A stretch of DNA of 16,147 bases. It comes from Deltaproteobacteria bacterium. GTDB taxonomy: Bacteria; Desulfobacterota; Desulfobacteria; Desulfobacterales; SURF-7. Location: contig JAFDJC010000034.1 of NCBI GenBank assembly GCA_019307665.1, positions 1 through 16,147 on the forward strand, given 5' to 3'. The notes under the pieces were generated by a model that ran no database searches, was not told the DNA's origin, and was given only the letters and a program-made list of their open reading frames with translations. Made by a program: the position numbers and the translations under genes. This document shows positions 6,927-13,997 of this stretch, piece after piece (position 1 is the stretch's first letter; each line of letters begins with the position of its first letter).

Positions 6927-8225
6927 TTATCTTCCGCTACGTGACTTGATTCCGCCTTTTTTTAAGAAACCTTCATAGTTGCGATTGAGCATATGTGACT
7001 CCATCTGCGCTACCGTGTCAATAGAAACACCCACAACGATAAGCAGTGCCGTACCACCGAAATAAAACGGCACATTAAACTTTGTAATCAGTAATGACGG
7101 CAGAACACAAACTGTAGACACGTATATAGCACCACCCACTGTAATTCGTGTTAAAATTTTATCAATATAGTCAGCGGTCCTTTTTCCGGGACGAATTCCT
7201 GGAATATAACCACCAAATTTCTTCATGTTTTCGGCAACATCATCAGGCTTAAATGTTACAGCAGTATAAAAAAAGCAAAAGAAAAATATAAAGGACACAT
7301 ACATAATTTCATAAACCAGATTCCCCGGTGTTATTGACGATGCAAAGTCCTTGATAAAAGGAATGTCAATAAAATTTGCCGCTGTCGCCGGAAACATCAT
7401 AATTGATGATGCGAAAATCGGAGGTATGACACCGGCTGTATTGATCTTCAATGGAAGGTGCGTGCTCTGACCTCCATACATTTTTCGCCCGACAACCCGC
7501 TTGGCATACTGGACCGGTATTCTGCGCTGACCCTGTTCAACAAAAATGATAATTCCAACAACAAGCACCATAAGGATCAAAAGGATCACAACACCGAAAA
7601 TTGGCATCTCACCAGTGGAAACCAGCCTGAAAGTATTCACAACAGCATTCGGCAGCCTGGCCACAATACCGGCAAAAATAATGAGCGAAATACCGTTTCC
7701 AATTCCGTGTTCTGTAATTTGTTCGCCCAGCCACATGATAAAGGCTGTACCCGCAGTGAGCGTGAGAACCGTCATTAATCTAAAGCTCCAGCCGGGATCG
7801 ATAACGGCACCCATTTTTTCCAGGCCGACACTAATACCGAATCCTTGGATAATACTCAATATAACCGTGCCATAACGTGTATACTGTGTTATTTTTTTCC
7901 TGCCCTGTTCCCCTTCCTTTGACAACCGTTCAAGATGGGGGATGACAACCGTCATCAGCTGCAGAATGATTGAAGCGCTAATATACGGCATGATCCCAAG
8001 TGCAAATACCGAAAGTCTTTCAAGTGCGCCCCCTGAAAACATATTAAACATTCCGAGGATGCCGCTTCCGTGTGCGGCAAAGATTTCTTTCATAGCAGCC
8101 GAATCGATCCCTGGTGTAGGAACATGAACACCGATTCTATAAACTGCAAGAAGAGCAAATGTATATATTATCTTCTTTTTCAGCTCAGGTATTTTGAAAA
8201 CATTTTGAAAACCGCCGCCAATCAT
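6927..8225 (-). CDS. secY: Preprotein translocase subunit SecY
   Basis: SecY is the channel of the Sec translocon in the inner membrane. The 432-residue protein has about ten hydrophobic segments, starting near 18-38 and 73-95. Family landmarks are the plug-side HVPTPGIDSAAM (34-45), the cytosolic QRRIPVQYAKR (233-243) that contacts the ribosome and SecA, GGQSTHLPLKINTAGVIPPI (251-270), and YIPGIRPGKRT (340-350). The C-terminal tail MLNRNYEGFLKKGG is cytosolic. Length and motifs are complete. It starts at ATG two bases after the rplO stop, so the two are probably translationally coupled. Confidence 0.98.
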   Translation of the reverse strand: MIGGGFQNVFKIPELKKKIIYTFALLAVYRIGVHVPTPGIDSAAMKEIFAAHGSGILGMFNMFSGGALERLSVFALGIMPYISASIILQLMTVVIPHLERLSKEGEQGRKKITQYTRYGTVILSIIQGFGISVGLEKMGAVIDPGWSFRLMTVLTLTAGTAFIMWLGEQITEHGIGNGISLIIFAGIVARLPNAVVNTFRLVSTGEMPIFGVVILLILMVLVVGIIIFVEQGQRRIPVQYAKRVVGRKMYGGQSTHLPLKINTAGVIPPIFASSIMMFPATAANFIDIPFIKDFASSITPGNLVYEIMYVSFIFFFCFFYTAVTFKPDDVAENMKKFGGYIPGIRPGKRTADYIDKILTRITVGGAIYVSTVCVLPSLLITKFNVPFYFGGTALLIVVGVSIDTVAQMESHMLNRNYEGFLKKGGIKSRSGR

Positions 8226-8227
8226 AA

Positions 8228-8668
8228 TTAAACGACCTCTACTTTCCCACCTGCTGCTTCCACTTTCGTTAAAGCAGCTTTGCTTGCCTTATTAACCTTA
8301 ACAACAAACGGCTTATCAATCTCACCCTGGCCAAGAAGCTTGACACCTGTATATTGTCCCTTGATAAGGCCTTCTTTAATCAAGGCGGCTTCATCTATCG
8401 GATTCCCTGGTTCAAATCTTGACAAATCTCTGATATTAATCAGGGCATATTCCTTTTTAAAAATATTTGTAAATCCGCGCTTGGGAAGGCGCCTGTGAAT
8501 CGGCATCTGTCCACCTTCAAACCCAGGCCTGACACCGCCTCCGGAGCGACTGTTATGTCCCTTTGTTCCTCTACCGGCAGTCGTACCGTTTCCAGAACCC
8601 GGACCACGGCCCTTTCGTTTGCCTACTTTTCTTGAACCTGCTACAGGCGTTAAATTATTAAGCTTCAT
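8228..8668 (-). CDS. rplO: 50S ribosomal protein L15
   Basis: L15 is a late-assembling large-subunit protein with a long basic extension into 23S rRNA. The 146-residue product has the typical N-terminus MKLNNLTPVAGSRK, a Gly/Arg-rich extension (KRKGRGPGSGNGTTAGRG, ~18-35), GGGVRPGFEGGQMPIHRRLPKRGF (around 43-66), and a closing KVEAAGGKVEVV. It starts one base after rpmD and ends two bases before secY. This is the standard rpmD-rplO-secY order of the spc segment. Confidence 0.98.
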   Translation of the reverse strand: MKLNNLTPVAGSRKVGKRKGRGPGSGNGTTAGRGTKGHNSRSGGGVRPGFEGGQMPIHRRLPKRGFTNIFKKEYALINIRDLSRFEPGNPIDEAALIKEGLIKGQYTGVKLLGQGEIDKPFVVKVNKASKAALTKVEAAGGKVEVV

Positions 8669-8669
8669 C

Positions 8670-8852
8670 TTATTTCTCCTCCACCCTTACAAGATGAGAT
8701 ACAGCATTAACCATGCCGCGGCTAGATGGAGTATCCTGAAGTTCTATTGTTGTATTTATTTTTCTAAGTCCCATACCGCGCAATATCCTGCGGTGTTTTT
8801 CAGGCCTTCCGTTCATACTTTTTACAAGTGTAACTTTAATCATCTGCGACAT
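8670..8852 (-). CDS. rpmD: 50S ribosomal protein L30
   Basis: This 60-residue protein has the bacterial L30 core IKVTLVKSMNGRPEKHRRIL (residues 5-24), GLRKINTTIELQDTPSSRGM, and the C-terminal VNAVSHLVRVEE. L30 binds domain II of 23S rRNA. Two starts are possible: ATG at 8850-8852 (MSQMIK) or the in-frame ATG three codons later. The AAGGAA sequence about nine bases before the first ATG favours the longer form. It lies between rpsE and rplO. Confidence 0.95.
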   Translation of the reverse strand: MSQMIKVTLVKSMNGRPEKHRRILRGMGLRKINTTIELQDTPSSRGMVNAVSHLVRVEEK

Positions 8853-8867
8853 TTGCTTAAGCTTCCT

Positions 8868-9362
8868 TTATAACTCCTGAACGTTTAATCCCCGTCTCGA
8901 TGCCACATCCTGACTGGTTTGAAGCTGTGACAAACCTGTAATTGTTGCCTTTACAAGGTTGTGCGGATTATGCGAGCCAAGGCATTTTGTCAAAATATTC
9001 TGAACACCTACCGCCTCAAGCACAGCGCGAACCGCACCGCCTGCTATCAATCCGGTTCCAGGTGAAGCAGGCTTTAAAAGTACGCGCCCTGCACCATATC
9101 TTCCAATAACCTCATACGGAATCGTACCATCAACAAGTGAAACTTTTGCCATGTTTTTCCTGGCTTTTTCAACGCCTTTCCTTATCGCCTCGGGCACTTC
9201 ACCAGCCTTTCCAAGGCCGAATCCAACGGATCCTTCGCCATCTCCTACAACAACGATAGCGCTAAAGTTGAACTTTCTTCCGCCCTTGACAACCTTTGCA
9301 ACACGGTTTATATGAACAACCCTGTCGATTAACTGATTTTCATCTTTGTCATGTCTCAACAA
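8868..9362 (-). CDS. rpsE: 30S ribosomal protein S5, TTG start
   Basis: S5 lies on the solvent side of the 30S subunit near the mRNA entry and affects decoding accuracy. The 164-residue protein has an N-terminal double-stranded RNA-binding-like domain (LIDRVVHINRVAKVVKGGRK, residues 11-30, then VVVGDGEGSVGFGLGKAGEVP). The C-terminal domain contains GRYGAGRVLLKPASPGTGLIAGG-type sequence (~97-119). The start is TTG at 9360-9362, followed by a second TTG. No ATG is nearby, and AGGAGG six bases upstream supports it. Confidence 0.97.
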   Translation of the reverse strand: MLRHDKDENQLIDRVVHINRVAKVVKGGRKFNFSAIVVVGDGEGSVGFGLGKAGEVPEAIRKGVEKARKNMAKVSLVDGTIPYEVIGRYGAGRVLLKPASPGTGLIAGGAVRAVLEAVGVQNILTKCLGSHNPHNLVKATITGLSQLQTSQDVASRRGLNVQEL

Positions 9363-9368
9363 AGGGAT

Positions 9369-9374
9369 CCTCCT
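9369..9374 (-). promoter_or_regulatory. Shine-Dalgarno site deciding the rpsE TTG start
   Basis: AGGAGG on the minus strand lies six bases before TTG 9360-9362 and nine before the next in-frame TTG (9357-9359). Either TTG could serve. No in-frame ATG is available near the N-terminus. Confidence 0.7.
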
Positions 9375-9394
9375 AAAAAAATCAAATGTTTAAT

Positions 9395-9766
9395 TTAAAA
9401 AACAAGACCTGCCTTGCGCGCACCATCGGAAACTGCCTTTACACGCCCGTGGTATAGAAATCCGTTCCTGTCAAATACAACTTTTTTAATCCCTTTTTCT
9501 ATTGCGCGTTCACCAATAAGTCTCCCAACCAAATCAGATGCCTCAACCTTATTCTTAATATCTTTTTGATCTCTGGCTGTTTTTTCACAGGTCGATGCGG
9601 CTGCAAGTGTCTTTCCGGCAACATCATCAATAATCTGAGCATAAACATGTTTAAGGCTTCGAAAAACACATAACCTCGGTCGTTCCTGACTTCCGATTAT
9701 CTTTTTCCTAATGCCTTGTTTCTTTTTAAAACGCGTCATTCTTTTTTTTTCTGCTGACAACCCCAT
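9395..9766 (-). CDS. rplR: 50S ribosomal protein L18
   Basis: L18 carries 5S rRNA, with L5, into the central protuberance of the large subunit. The 123-residue protein has a basic N-terminal extension (KKRMTRFKKKQGIRKK, 7-22), then ERPRLCVFRSLKHVYAQIIDD (around 28-48), the GKTLAAASTCE segment, and the typical end GFLYHGRVKAVSDGARKAGLVF-like sequence. The start is ATG. Length is normal and it lies between rplF and rpsE. Confidence 0.97.
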   Translation of the reverse strand: MGLSAEKKRMTRFKKKQGIRKKIIGSQERPRLCVFRSLKHVYAQIIDDVAGKTLAAASTCEKTARDQKDIKNKVEASDLVGRLIGERAIEKGIKKVVFDRNGFLYHGRVKAVSDGARKAGLVF

Positions 9767-9795
9767 CGGTCAAAATCCTTTGCTCACGAATGATA

Positions 9796-10332
9796 CTATT
9801 TGGTTCCGGTCTTTCCAGCTTTTCGCTGGATACGCTCCTCAACATATTTAATACCTTTGCCTTTATATGGCTCAGGTGGTCTTAATTTTCTTATTGATGC
9901 CGCGGTCCTTCCCAGAAGTTCCTTATCAATTCCGGCAAGTTTTATGATTGATTTATCGATTGCAGCTGAAATACCATTGGGCAATTCAAAATTAACAGGC
10001 TCTGAATATCCAATATTGAAAACAATCGACTTCCCCTTTGCTTCAGCGCGGTATCCGATGCCATTTATTTCGAGGCTGCGCTCAAAGCCCTTGCTGACAC
10101 CTATCATCATATTGTTTACAAGGGAACGGGTTAATCCCTGCAAGGCACGGTTATTACGGTTCTCTGTTTCCATTGTAACCGTTATTACTTTATCTTTTAT
10201 ATCCAGGTCTATTGCGGGATGTACCGTTCGTGTCAGTTTGCCTTTCTCACCTTCGACCGTAATAATCCTGTCTTTATAAGTCACTTTTGCCTTGTCCGGA
10301 ATCCCAACCGGCTGCTTGCCTACTCGAGACAT
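9796..10332 (-). CDS. rplF: 50S ribosomal protein L6
   Basis: L6 lies near the factor-binding region at the base of the L7/L12 stalk, against the sarcin-ricin loop. The 178-residue protein starts MSRVGKQPVGIPDKAKV and has two related alpha/beta domains (~1-80 and ~83-178). The hallmark C-terminal motif is LRPPEPYKGKGIKYVEERIQRKAGK. The start is ATG. Length and both domains are complete. Confidence 0.98.
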   Translation of the reverse strand: MSRVGKQPVGIPDKAKVTYKDRIITVEGEKGKLTRTVHPAIDLDIKDKVITVTMETENRNNRALQGLTRSLVNNMMIGVSKGFERSLEINGIGYRAEAKGKSIVFNIGYSEPVNFELPNGISAAIDKSIIKLAGIDKELLGRTAASIRKLRPPEPYKGKGIKYVEERIQRKAGKTGTK

Positions 10333-10368
10333 CGCTTACTCCTCTTTAAATAACTTTCAAAGGAAATC

Positions 10369-10767
10369 TTACCATACACGGCAAAGAATCTCCCCTCCAA
10401 CATTCGCTTTTTTTGCCTGTTTATCCGTTATAATCCCTTTGGATGTTGATAAAATAGCAATCCCCATTCCGTTCAGCACAGGTTCGATATTCTTATTTTT
10501 TGAATAAATCCTAATGCTTGGCTTGCTTGTACGCTCTATACCGTAAATAGCAGACATGTCATCACTGGTGTATTTAAGATAAATCCGCAAAATACCCTGT
10601 TTATTATCTTTAATAAATTTATAGCTCTCGACATACCCCTGTTCTTTCAGCACCCGTGCAATTTCAACCTTTAGCTTTGATCCGGGTATATCGACTCTTT
10701 TAAACTTTGCCTTTCCGGCATTGCGAATTCTCGTCAACATATCCGCAATCGGGTCACTCATTGACAT
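10369..10767 (-). CDS. rpsH: 30S ribosomal protein S8
   Basis: S8 binds helix 21 of 16S rRNA early in assembly, and in E. coli it represses the spc operon by binding near rplE. The 132-residue protein starts MSMSDPIADMLTRIRNAG and ends with GMGIAILSTSKGIITDKQAK (around 101-120) and GGEILCRVW, all family landmarks. It is preceded by the largest gap in the superoperon (82 bases after rpsN), which contains a hairpin. The start is ATG. I could not identify an S8 repressor site by eye. Confidence 0.98.
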   Translation of the reverse strand: MSMSDPIADMLTRIRNAGKAKFKRVDIPGSKLKVEIARVLKEQGYVESYKFIKDNKQGILRIYLKYTSDDMSAIYGIERTSKPSIRIYSKNKNIEPVLNGMGIAILSTSKGIITDKQAKKANVGGEILCRVW

Positions 10768-10826
10768 TGTATTCTCCGTTACCTGTTCTTGCTGAATTCA
10801 TTTTTAATCCAATTTAATCTAATAGA

Positions 10827-10844
10827 CCAAAACGCCTGTTTCGG
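10827..10844 (-). other. Hairpin between rpsN and rpsH
   Basis: In the minus-strand transcript CCGAAAC, loop AGGC, GTTTTGG forms a 7-bp stem with one G-U pair, five bases after the rpsN stop codon. An A/T-rich stretch follows but not a run of T. It may be a weak attenuator, a processing site or a protein-binding element, and it has no confirmed function. Confidence 0.4.
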
Positions 10845-10849
10845 AATAG

Positions 10850-11035
10850 TTACCAGCTTGATTTAGTAACACCAGGAAGTTTCCCACTGGATGCAAGGTT
10901 CCTGAAACAGATACGACAAATTCCGAACTTCCTCATAAAGGCGCGCGGCCTACCGCACATGGGGCATCTGTTATAAGCCCTGACTTTAAATTTCGGTTCT
11001 CTTTTTGCCTTTTCTCTTAACGCCGTTTTTGCCAA
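10850..11035 (-). CDS. rpsN: 30S ribosomal protein S14, type Z, TTG start
   Basis: S14 is a 30S head protein needed for late assembly. The 61-residue form is the short, zinc-binding type: C24, C27, C40 and C43 make a CxxC-x12-CxxC ribbon (NRCPMCGRP, FGICRICFR). The C-terminal LASSGKLPGVTKSSW is standard. The start is TTG at 11033-11035, with a strong Shine-Dalgarno sequence just upstream and the expected MAKTAL N-terminus. It lies between rplE and rpsH. Confidence 0.97.
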   Translation of the reverse strand: MAKTALREKAKREPKFKVRAYNRCPMCGRPRAFMRKFGICRICFRNLASSGKLPGVTKSSW

Positions 11036-11040
11036 ACTCT

Positions 11041-11047
11041 CCTCCTT
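11041..11047 (-). promoter_or_regulatory. Shine-Dalgarno site deciding the rpsN TTG start
   Basis: AAGGAGG on the minus strand lies five bases before TTG 11033-11035. It is a near-perfect anti-16S match and fixes the non-ATG start. Confidence 0.75.
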
Positions 11048-11094
11048 ATTATAGACTGATTTACAATATCATTTGCAAACAGCCATCATCAGCC

Positions 11095-11634
11095 TCAGTT
11101 TTTAAGTGGCATTCCAAGCAGTTTAATCAGCTTTCTTCCTTCCTCGTCTGTTTCCGCAGTTGTTACAATTGTAATATTAAGACCTTTTATTTTATTAATA
11201 TTGTCATAATCGATTTCAGGAAAAATAAGCTGTTCCTTGATGCCGATTGTATAGTTGCCATGACCGTCCATCGCCTTGTTAGATAATCCCCTGAAGTCAC
11301 GTACACGTGGCAAAGTGACATTAACCAGCTTGTTATAAAAATCATACATCCGATTCCTGCGCAACGTTACCATGCACCCAACCGGCATTCCTTCTCTCAA
11401 TTTAAATGCGGCAATAGATTTCTTTGCCCTGCGGACAATCGGCTTCTGGCCTGAGATCACCTTCAATTCCTCAACTGCCGAATCAAGTATCTTAATATCA
11501 TTAATTGCTTCCCCAAGGCCCATATTTAAAACAACCTTTTCAAGTTTTGGAACTTGCATTGTATTCTTGTATTTGAAGGTTTCCATCATAGCTGGAACGA
11601 CTTCGTTTTTATAATAGTCTTTCAGGTGTGACAT
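11095..11634 (-). CDS. rplE: 50S ribosomal protein L5
   Basis: L5 binds 5S rRNA and contacts P-site tRNA from the central protuberance. The product is 179 residues. It begins MSHLKDYYKNEVVPAMM and contains PKLEKVVLNMGLGEA (around 29-43) and GQKPIVRRAKKSIAAFKLREG (~70-90). Also present are TLPRVRDFRGLS and a C-terminal GLNITIVTTAETDEEGRKLI-like segment. An in-frame GTG lies one codon upstream, but GGAGG at 11640-11644 is only two bases from it and five from the ATG at 11632-11634, so I chose the ATG. Confidence 0.97.
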   Translation of the reverse strand: MSHLKDYYKNEVVPAMMETFKYKNTMQVPKLEKVVLNMGLGEAINDIKILDSAVEELKVISGQKPIVRRAKKSIAAFKLREGMPVGCMVTLRRNRMYDFYNKLVNVTLPRVRDFRGLSNKAMDGHGNYTIGIKEQLIFPEIDYDNINKIKGLNITIVTTAETDEEGRKLIKLLGMPLKN

Positions 11635-11639
11635 CACAT

Positions 11640-11644
11640 CCTCC
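11640..11644 (-). promoter_or_regulatory. Shine-Dalgarno site deciding the rplE start
   Basis: GGAGG on the minus strand is five bases from ATG 11632-11634 but only two from the in-frame GTG at 11635-11637. This favours the ATG. Confidence 0.65.
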
Positions 11645-11680
11645 GGCTCGCAGCCATAAAAACAATATTTCCCTGGTTAC

Positions 11681-12010
11681 TTAGTTATCTATAAACTCAT
11701 TGCACTTTTTGCATACCCGCACTTTTTTTCCATCTTCAAGCCTCTGCATTTTGATTCGTACGGGTGCAACACACTTATTACACATCAGAATGGTATTGGA
11801 CATGGGTATTGGTGCTTCCGTCTCTATAATACCACCCTGCCGGTTCTGGGAGTTCGGCTTTGAATGTTTTTTCATCATATTAATATTTTCAACCAGCAAC
11901 CGCCCTTTTTTCCTGTCAATTTTCATTACCTTGCCGATTTTGCCTTTGTCCTTACCGGTTATTATCTTTACTTTATCATCTTTCTTTATATGGCATTTCT
12001 CTCTTAGCAT
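11681..12010 (-). CDS. rplX: 50S ribosomal protein L24, zinc-ribbon form
   Basis: L24 is an early assembly initiator at the tunnel exit. From ATG 12008-12010 the product is 109 residues: a KOW-type core (KKDDKVKIITGKDKGKIGKV, 9-28), the VENINMMKKHSKP segment, and a C-terminal zinc ribbon with C77xxC80 and C100xxC103. An upstream in-frame GTG (12023-12025) would add five residues, but it lacks a Shine-Dalgarno sequence. Its own bases supply GGAG nine bases before the ATG, so the shorter form is preferred. Confidence 0.95.
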   Translation of the reverse strand: MLREKCHIKKDDKVKIITGKDKGKIGKVMKIDRKKGRLLVENINMMKKHSKPNSQNRQGGIIETEAPIPMSNTILMCNKCVAPVRIKMQRLEDGKKVRVCKKCNEFIDN

Positions 12011-12019
12011 ACGCTGTTT

Positions 12020-12023
12020 CTCC
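12020..12023 (-). promoter_or_regulatory. Shine-Dalgarno site deciding the rplX start
   Basis: GGAG on the minus strand lies nine bases before ATG 12008-12010 and overlaps the alternative GTG codon. This is a modest match and the start choice is therefore moderately sure. Confidence 0.5.
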
Positions 12024-12037
12024 ACCGAACTGAAATT

Positions 12038-12406
12038 TTATAAAACCTCAGGGGCAAGCGAAATTATTTTCATATAATTTTTGGCTCTTAGCTCCCTAGC
12101 AACAGGACCAAGAATACGCGTTCCAACCGGTTCCATACTTGGACTAAGCAATACAGCTGAATTATCGTCAAATCGGATATAAGAACCATCCAACCGCCTT
12201 ATCTCTTTCTTGGTGCGAACAACAACAGCCTTTAATATGTCACCTTTTTTTACTTTTGAGTGTGGTATCGCTTCCTTGACCGATACAACTATGACATCGC
12301 CCACACCGGCATATCTCCGTCTGGAACCGCCTAAAACCTTTATGCAATAAATTTCCTTTGCACCTGAGTTGTCTGCAACTTTTAGTCTGGTTTCTGCCTG
12401 AATCAT
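12038..12406 (-). CDS. rplN: 50S ribosomal protein L14
   Basis: L14 binds 23S rRNA on the intersubunit face and forms a bridge with 16S rRNA helix 14. The 122-residue protein is of standard length. Landmarks are MIQAETRLKVADNSGAKEI, the GGSRRRYAGVGDVIVVSVKEA stretch (around 26-46), VVVRTKKEIRR, and the C-terminal GPVARELR and KIISLAPEVL. The start is ATG. It lies between rpsQ and rplX, the first gene of the spc segment in E. coli terms, here without a promoter-sized gap before it. Confidence 0.98.
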   Translation of the reverse strand: MIQAETRLKVADNSGAKEIYCIKVLGGSRRRYAGVGDVIVVSVKEAIPHSKVKKGDILKAVVVRTKKEIRRLDGSYIRFDDNSAVLLSPSMEPVGTRILGPVARELRAKNYMKIISLAPEVL

Positions 12407-12424
12407 CTCTTTTTGCCCCTGTTC

Positions 12425-12682
12425 TTATACAGCCCTTTCAATAACATTACTCACACGCCACTGTTTCATTTTGCTCAGCGGCCTCGATTCCGTAATAAGA
12501 ACCTTGTCACCTGTATGGCAATCGTTTTTTTCGTCATGGGCTGCAAACTTATTATGGCGCTTTATGTACTTTTTATACAGACGGTGCTTTACAAGTCGCT
12601 CCACCCTTACAATTACGGTTTTATCCATCCGGTCACTTACAACGGTTCCAACAAACTGTCTTTTTTTTCTTAGCTTTTCCAT
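12425..12682 (-). CDS. rpsQ: 30S ribosomal protein S17
   Basis: S17 is a primary 16S rRNA binder in the body of the 30S subunit. The 85-residue OB-fold protein has the hallmark KRQFVGTVVSDRMDKTVIV (8-26), RLVKHRLYKKYIKRHNKF (29-46) and a central GDKVLITESRPLSKMKQWRV (around 58-77). The start is ATG. It follows rpmC after eight bases and closes the S10-type segment. Confidence 0.97.
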   Translation of the reverse strand: MEKLRKKRQFVGTVVSDRMDKTVIVRVERLVKHRLYKKYIKRHNKFAAHDEKNDCHTGDKVLITESRPLSKMKQWRVSNVIERAV

Positions 12683-12690
12683 AGCACCAA

Positions 12691-12897
12691 CTATTCTTGA
12701 TCGGTTTGCATTGATTGTTGTTCTTTAATAACGGTCTCTATCCTGGCTATATCTCGTCGTGTTTTCAAGAGCGTCCCGGTATTTTCAAGCTGCCCTGTTG
12801 CATTTTGAAAGCGCAGGTTAAAGTAACTCTCCTTAAGAGAATCTTTTTTCCTTTTCATCTCATCAGGGCTCATTTCTCTTATTTCACCGGCCTTCAT
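12691..12897 (-). CDS. rpmC: 50S ribosomal protein L29
   Basis: L29 lies beside the polypeptide exit tunnel with L23, where nascent-chain factors such as SRP and trigger factor dock. The 68-residue protein is two helices: MKAGEIREMSPDEMKRKK, then LKESYFNLRFQNATGQLENT (around 21-40), then LKTRRDIARIETVIKEQ. It is glutamine-rich at the end. Its ATG overlaps the rplP stop by one base (TAATG), a sign of translational coupling. Confidence 0.96.
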   Translation of the reverse strand: MKAGEIREMSPDEMKRKKDSLKESYFNLRFQNATGQLENTGTLLKTRRDIARIETVIKEQQSMQTDQE

Positions 12898-13310
12898 TAT
12901 AAACCGCTCCTCTCAACAAATTTTGTTTTTACCGAAAGTTTATGTGCTGCAAGCCTGAAAGCCTCCTTGGCGAGTTCTCTCGGCACACCTTCCATTTCAT
13001 ATAAAATTCTTCCAGGTTTAATAACTGCACACCAACCTTCAGTGGGACCTTTCCCCTTACCCATTCTGACCTCAGCAGGCTTCTTTGTAAACGGTTTGTC
13101 AGGAAATATTTTTATCCACATTTTCCCACCTCTTTTAACATGCCGGGTCATTGCAATACGGGCAGCTTCAATCTGCTTGGATGTAATCGCGCCGCATTCG
13201 ACAGCCTGAAGCCCAAACTCGCCGAGACTTAAACTGCTTCCACGCGTGGCAGTGCCTTTCATTCTACCCCGCTGGCGTTTTCTGTACTTTACTTTCTTTG
13301 GACTGAGCAT
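12897..13310 (-). CDS. rplP: 50S ribosomal protein L16
   Basis: L16 helps position tRNA in the A site and organises the peptidyl-transferase region. The 137-residue product begins MLSPKKVKYRKRQRGRMKG and contains GEFGLQAVECGAITSKQIEAAR-type sequence (~30-51), KMWIKIFPDKPFTKKPAEVR (around 63-82), and GKGKGPTEGWCAVIKPGRIL. The arginine of AEVRMGKG is the residue hydroxylated by RoxA in some bacteria. The start is ATG and the stop overlaps the rpmC ATG. Confidence 0.98.
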   Translation of the reverse strand: MLSPKKVKYRKRQRGRMKGTATRGSSLSLGEFGLQAVECGAITSKQIEAARIAMTRHVKRGGKMWIKIFPDKPFTKKPAEVRMGKGKGPTEGWCAVIKPGRILYEMEGVPRELAKEAFRLAAHKLSVKTKFVERSGL

Positions 13311-13329
13311 GCCCTTTATCTCCTATATA

Positions 13330-13983
13330 TTATTCTGCAACTTTCTGCATCTTGTCTTCACTTAGTATTTCACCTTTAAAGATAAAAACCTTTACACCGA
13401 TTATTCCGTATGTTGTTTTTGCCTCAACAAATCCATAATCAATATCAGCTCTCAAGGTATGCAAAGGAACTCGCCCTTCCCGGTACCATTCAGTTCTGGC
13501 CATTTCAGCGCCACCCAGCCGGCCTGAACAAATTATTTTCACGCCCTGTGCGCCGAATCTCATTGCAGACGACACGCCCCTTTTCATTGCTCTTCTGAAT
13601 GCCACCCTTCTAATAAGCTGGCTTGCAACATTTTCCGCGACCAGATGAGCGTCAAGTTCCGGCTTTCTTATCTCTTGGATATCGATCAACACTTCACGGT
13701 CTATTAATTTTGTCAGTTCGTTCTTAATCTGTTCAATTTCTGCGCCTTTTTTGCCTATCACAATTCCCGGCCTTGCGGTAAATATTCTGAGCCGAATTTT
13801 TTTGGCGGACCGTTCAATTTCTATTCTTGAGATGCCTGCGTGGCTAAGTTTCTTGTTAATAAACTTTCTTATTTTGTCATCTTCAATAATAAAATCAGTA
13901 TAGTTTTTCCCGGCATACCACTTTGATTCCCATGTTTTGACAATTCCGAGCCGCATCCCTATGGGATTTACTTTCTGACCCAA
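13330..13983 (-). CDS. rpsC: 30S ribosomal protein S3, TTG start
   Basis: S3 forms part of the mRNA entry site and helicase face of the 30S subunit. The 217-residue protein begins MGQKVNPIGMRLGIVKTWES and carries a KH domain with the GxxG loop G77-K-K-G80 (ARPGIVIGKKGAEIEQIK, 70-87). The C-terminal domain shows GVSSAMRFGAQGVKIICSGRL-like sequence and TTYGIIGVKVFIFKGEIL near the end. The start is TTG at 13981-13983. The canonical N-terminus and a strong Shine-Dalgarno sequence seven bases upstream fix it. Confidence 0.98.
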   Translation of the reverse strand: MGQKVNPIGMRLGIVKTWESKWYAGKNYTDFIIEDDKIRKFINKKLSHAGISRIEIERSAKKIRLRIFTARPGIVIGKKGAEIEQIKNELTKLIDREVLIDIQEIRKPELDAHLVAENVASQLIRRVAFRRAMKRGVSSAMRFGAQGVKIICSGRLGGAEMARTEWYREGRVPLHTLRADIDYGFVEAKTTYGIIGVKVFIFKGEILSEDKMQKVAE

Positions 13984-13990
13984 AGCGCAT

Positions 13991-13997
13991 CCTCCTT
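13991..13997 (-). promoter_or_regulatory. Shine-Dalgarno site deciding the rpsC TTG start
   Basis: AAGGAGG on the minus strand lies seven bases before TTG 13981-13983, the expected first codon of S3 (MGQKVNP). Confidence 0.75.

Noticed and set aside
10754..10801. A 15-residue leader peptide overlapping the start of rpsH
   Set aside because: It begins at ATG but has no convincing Shine-Dalgarno sequence, and such short frames arise by chance.
11048..11053. Internal promoter before rpsN (perfect TATAAT on the minus strand)
   Set aside because: The only -35 candidate (TTGCAA) is a 4/6 match at 19 bases. The transcript would begin inside the Shine-Dalgarno sequence of rpsN.
12471..12728. Open frames on the plus strand opposite the ribosomal genes
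   Set aside because: They lie fully or largely opposite strongly conserved ribosomal genes, show no recognisable protein features and have no supporting ribosome binding sites.
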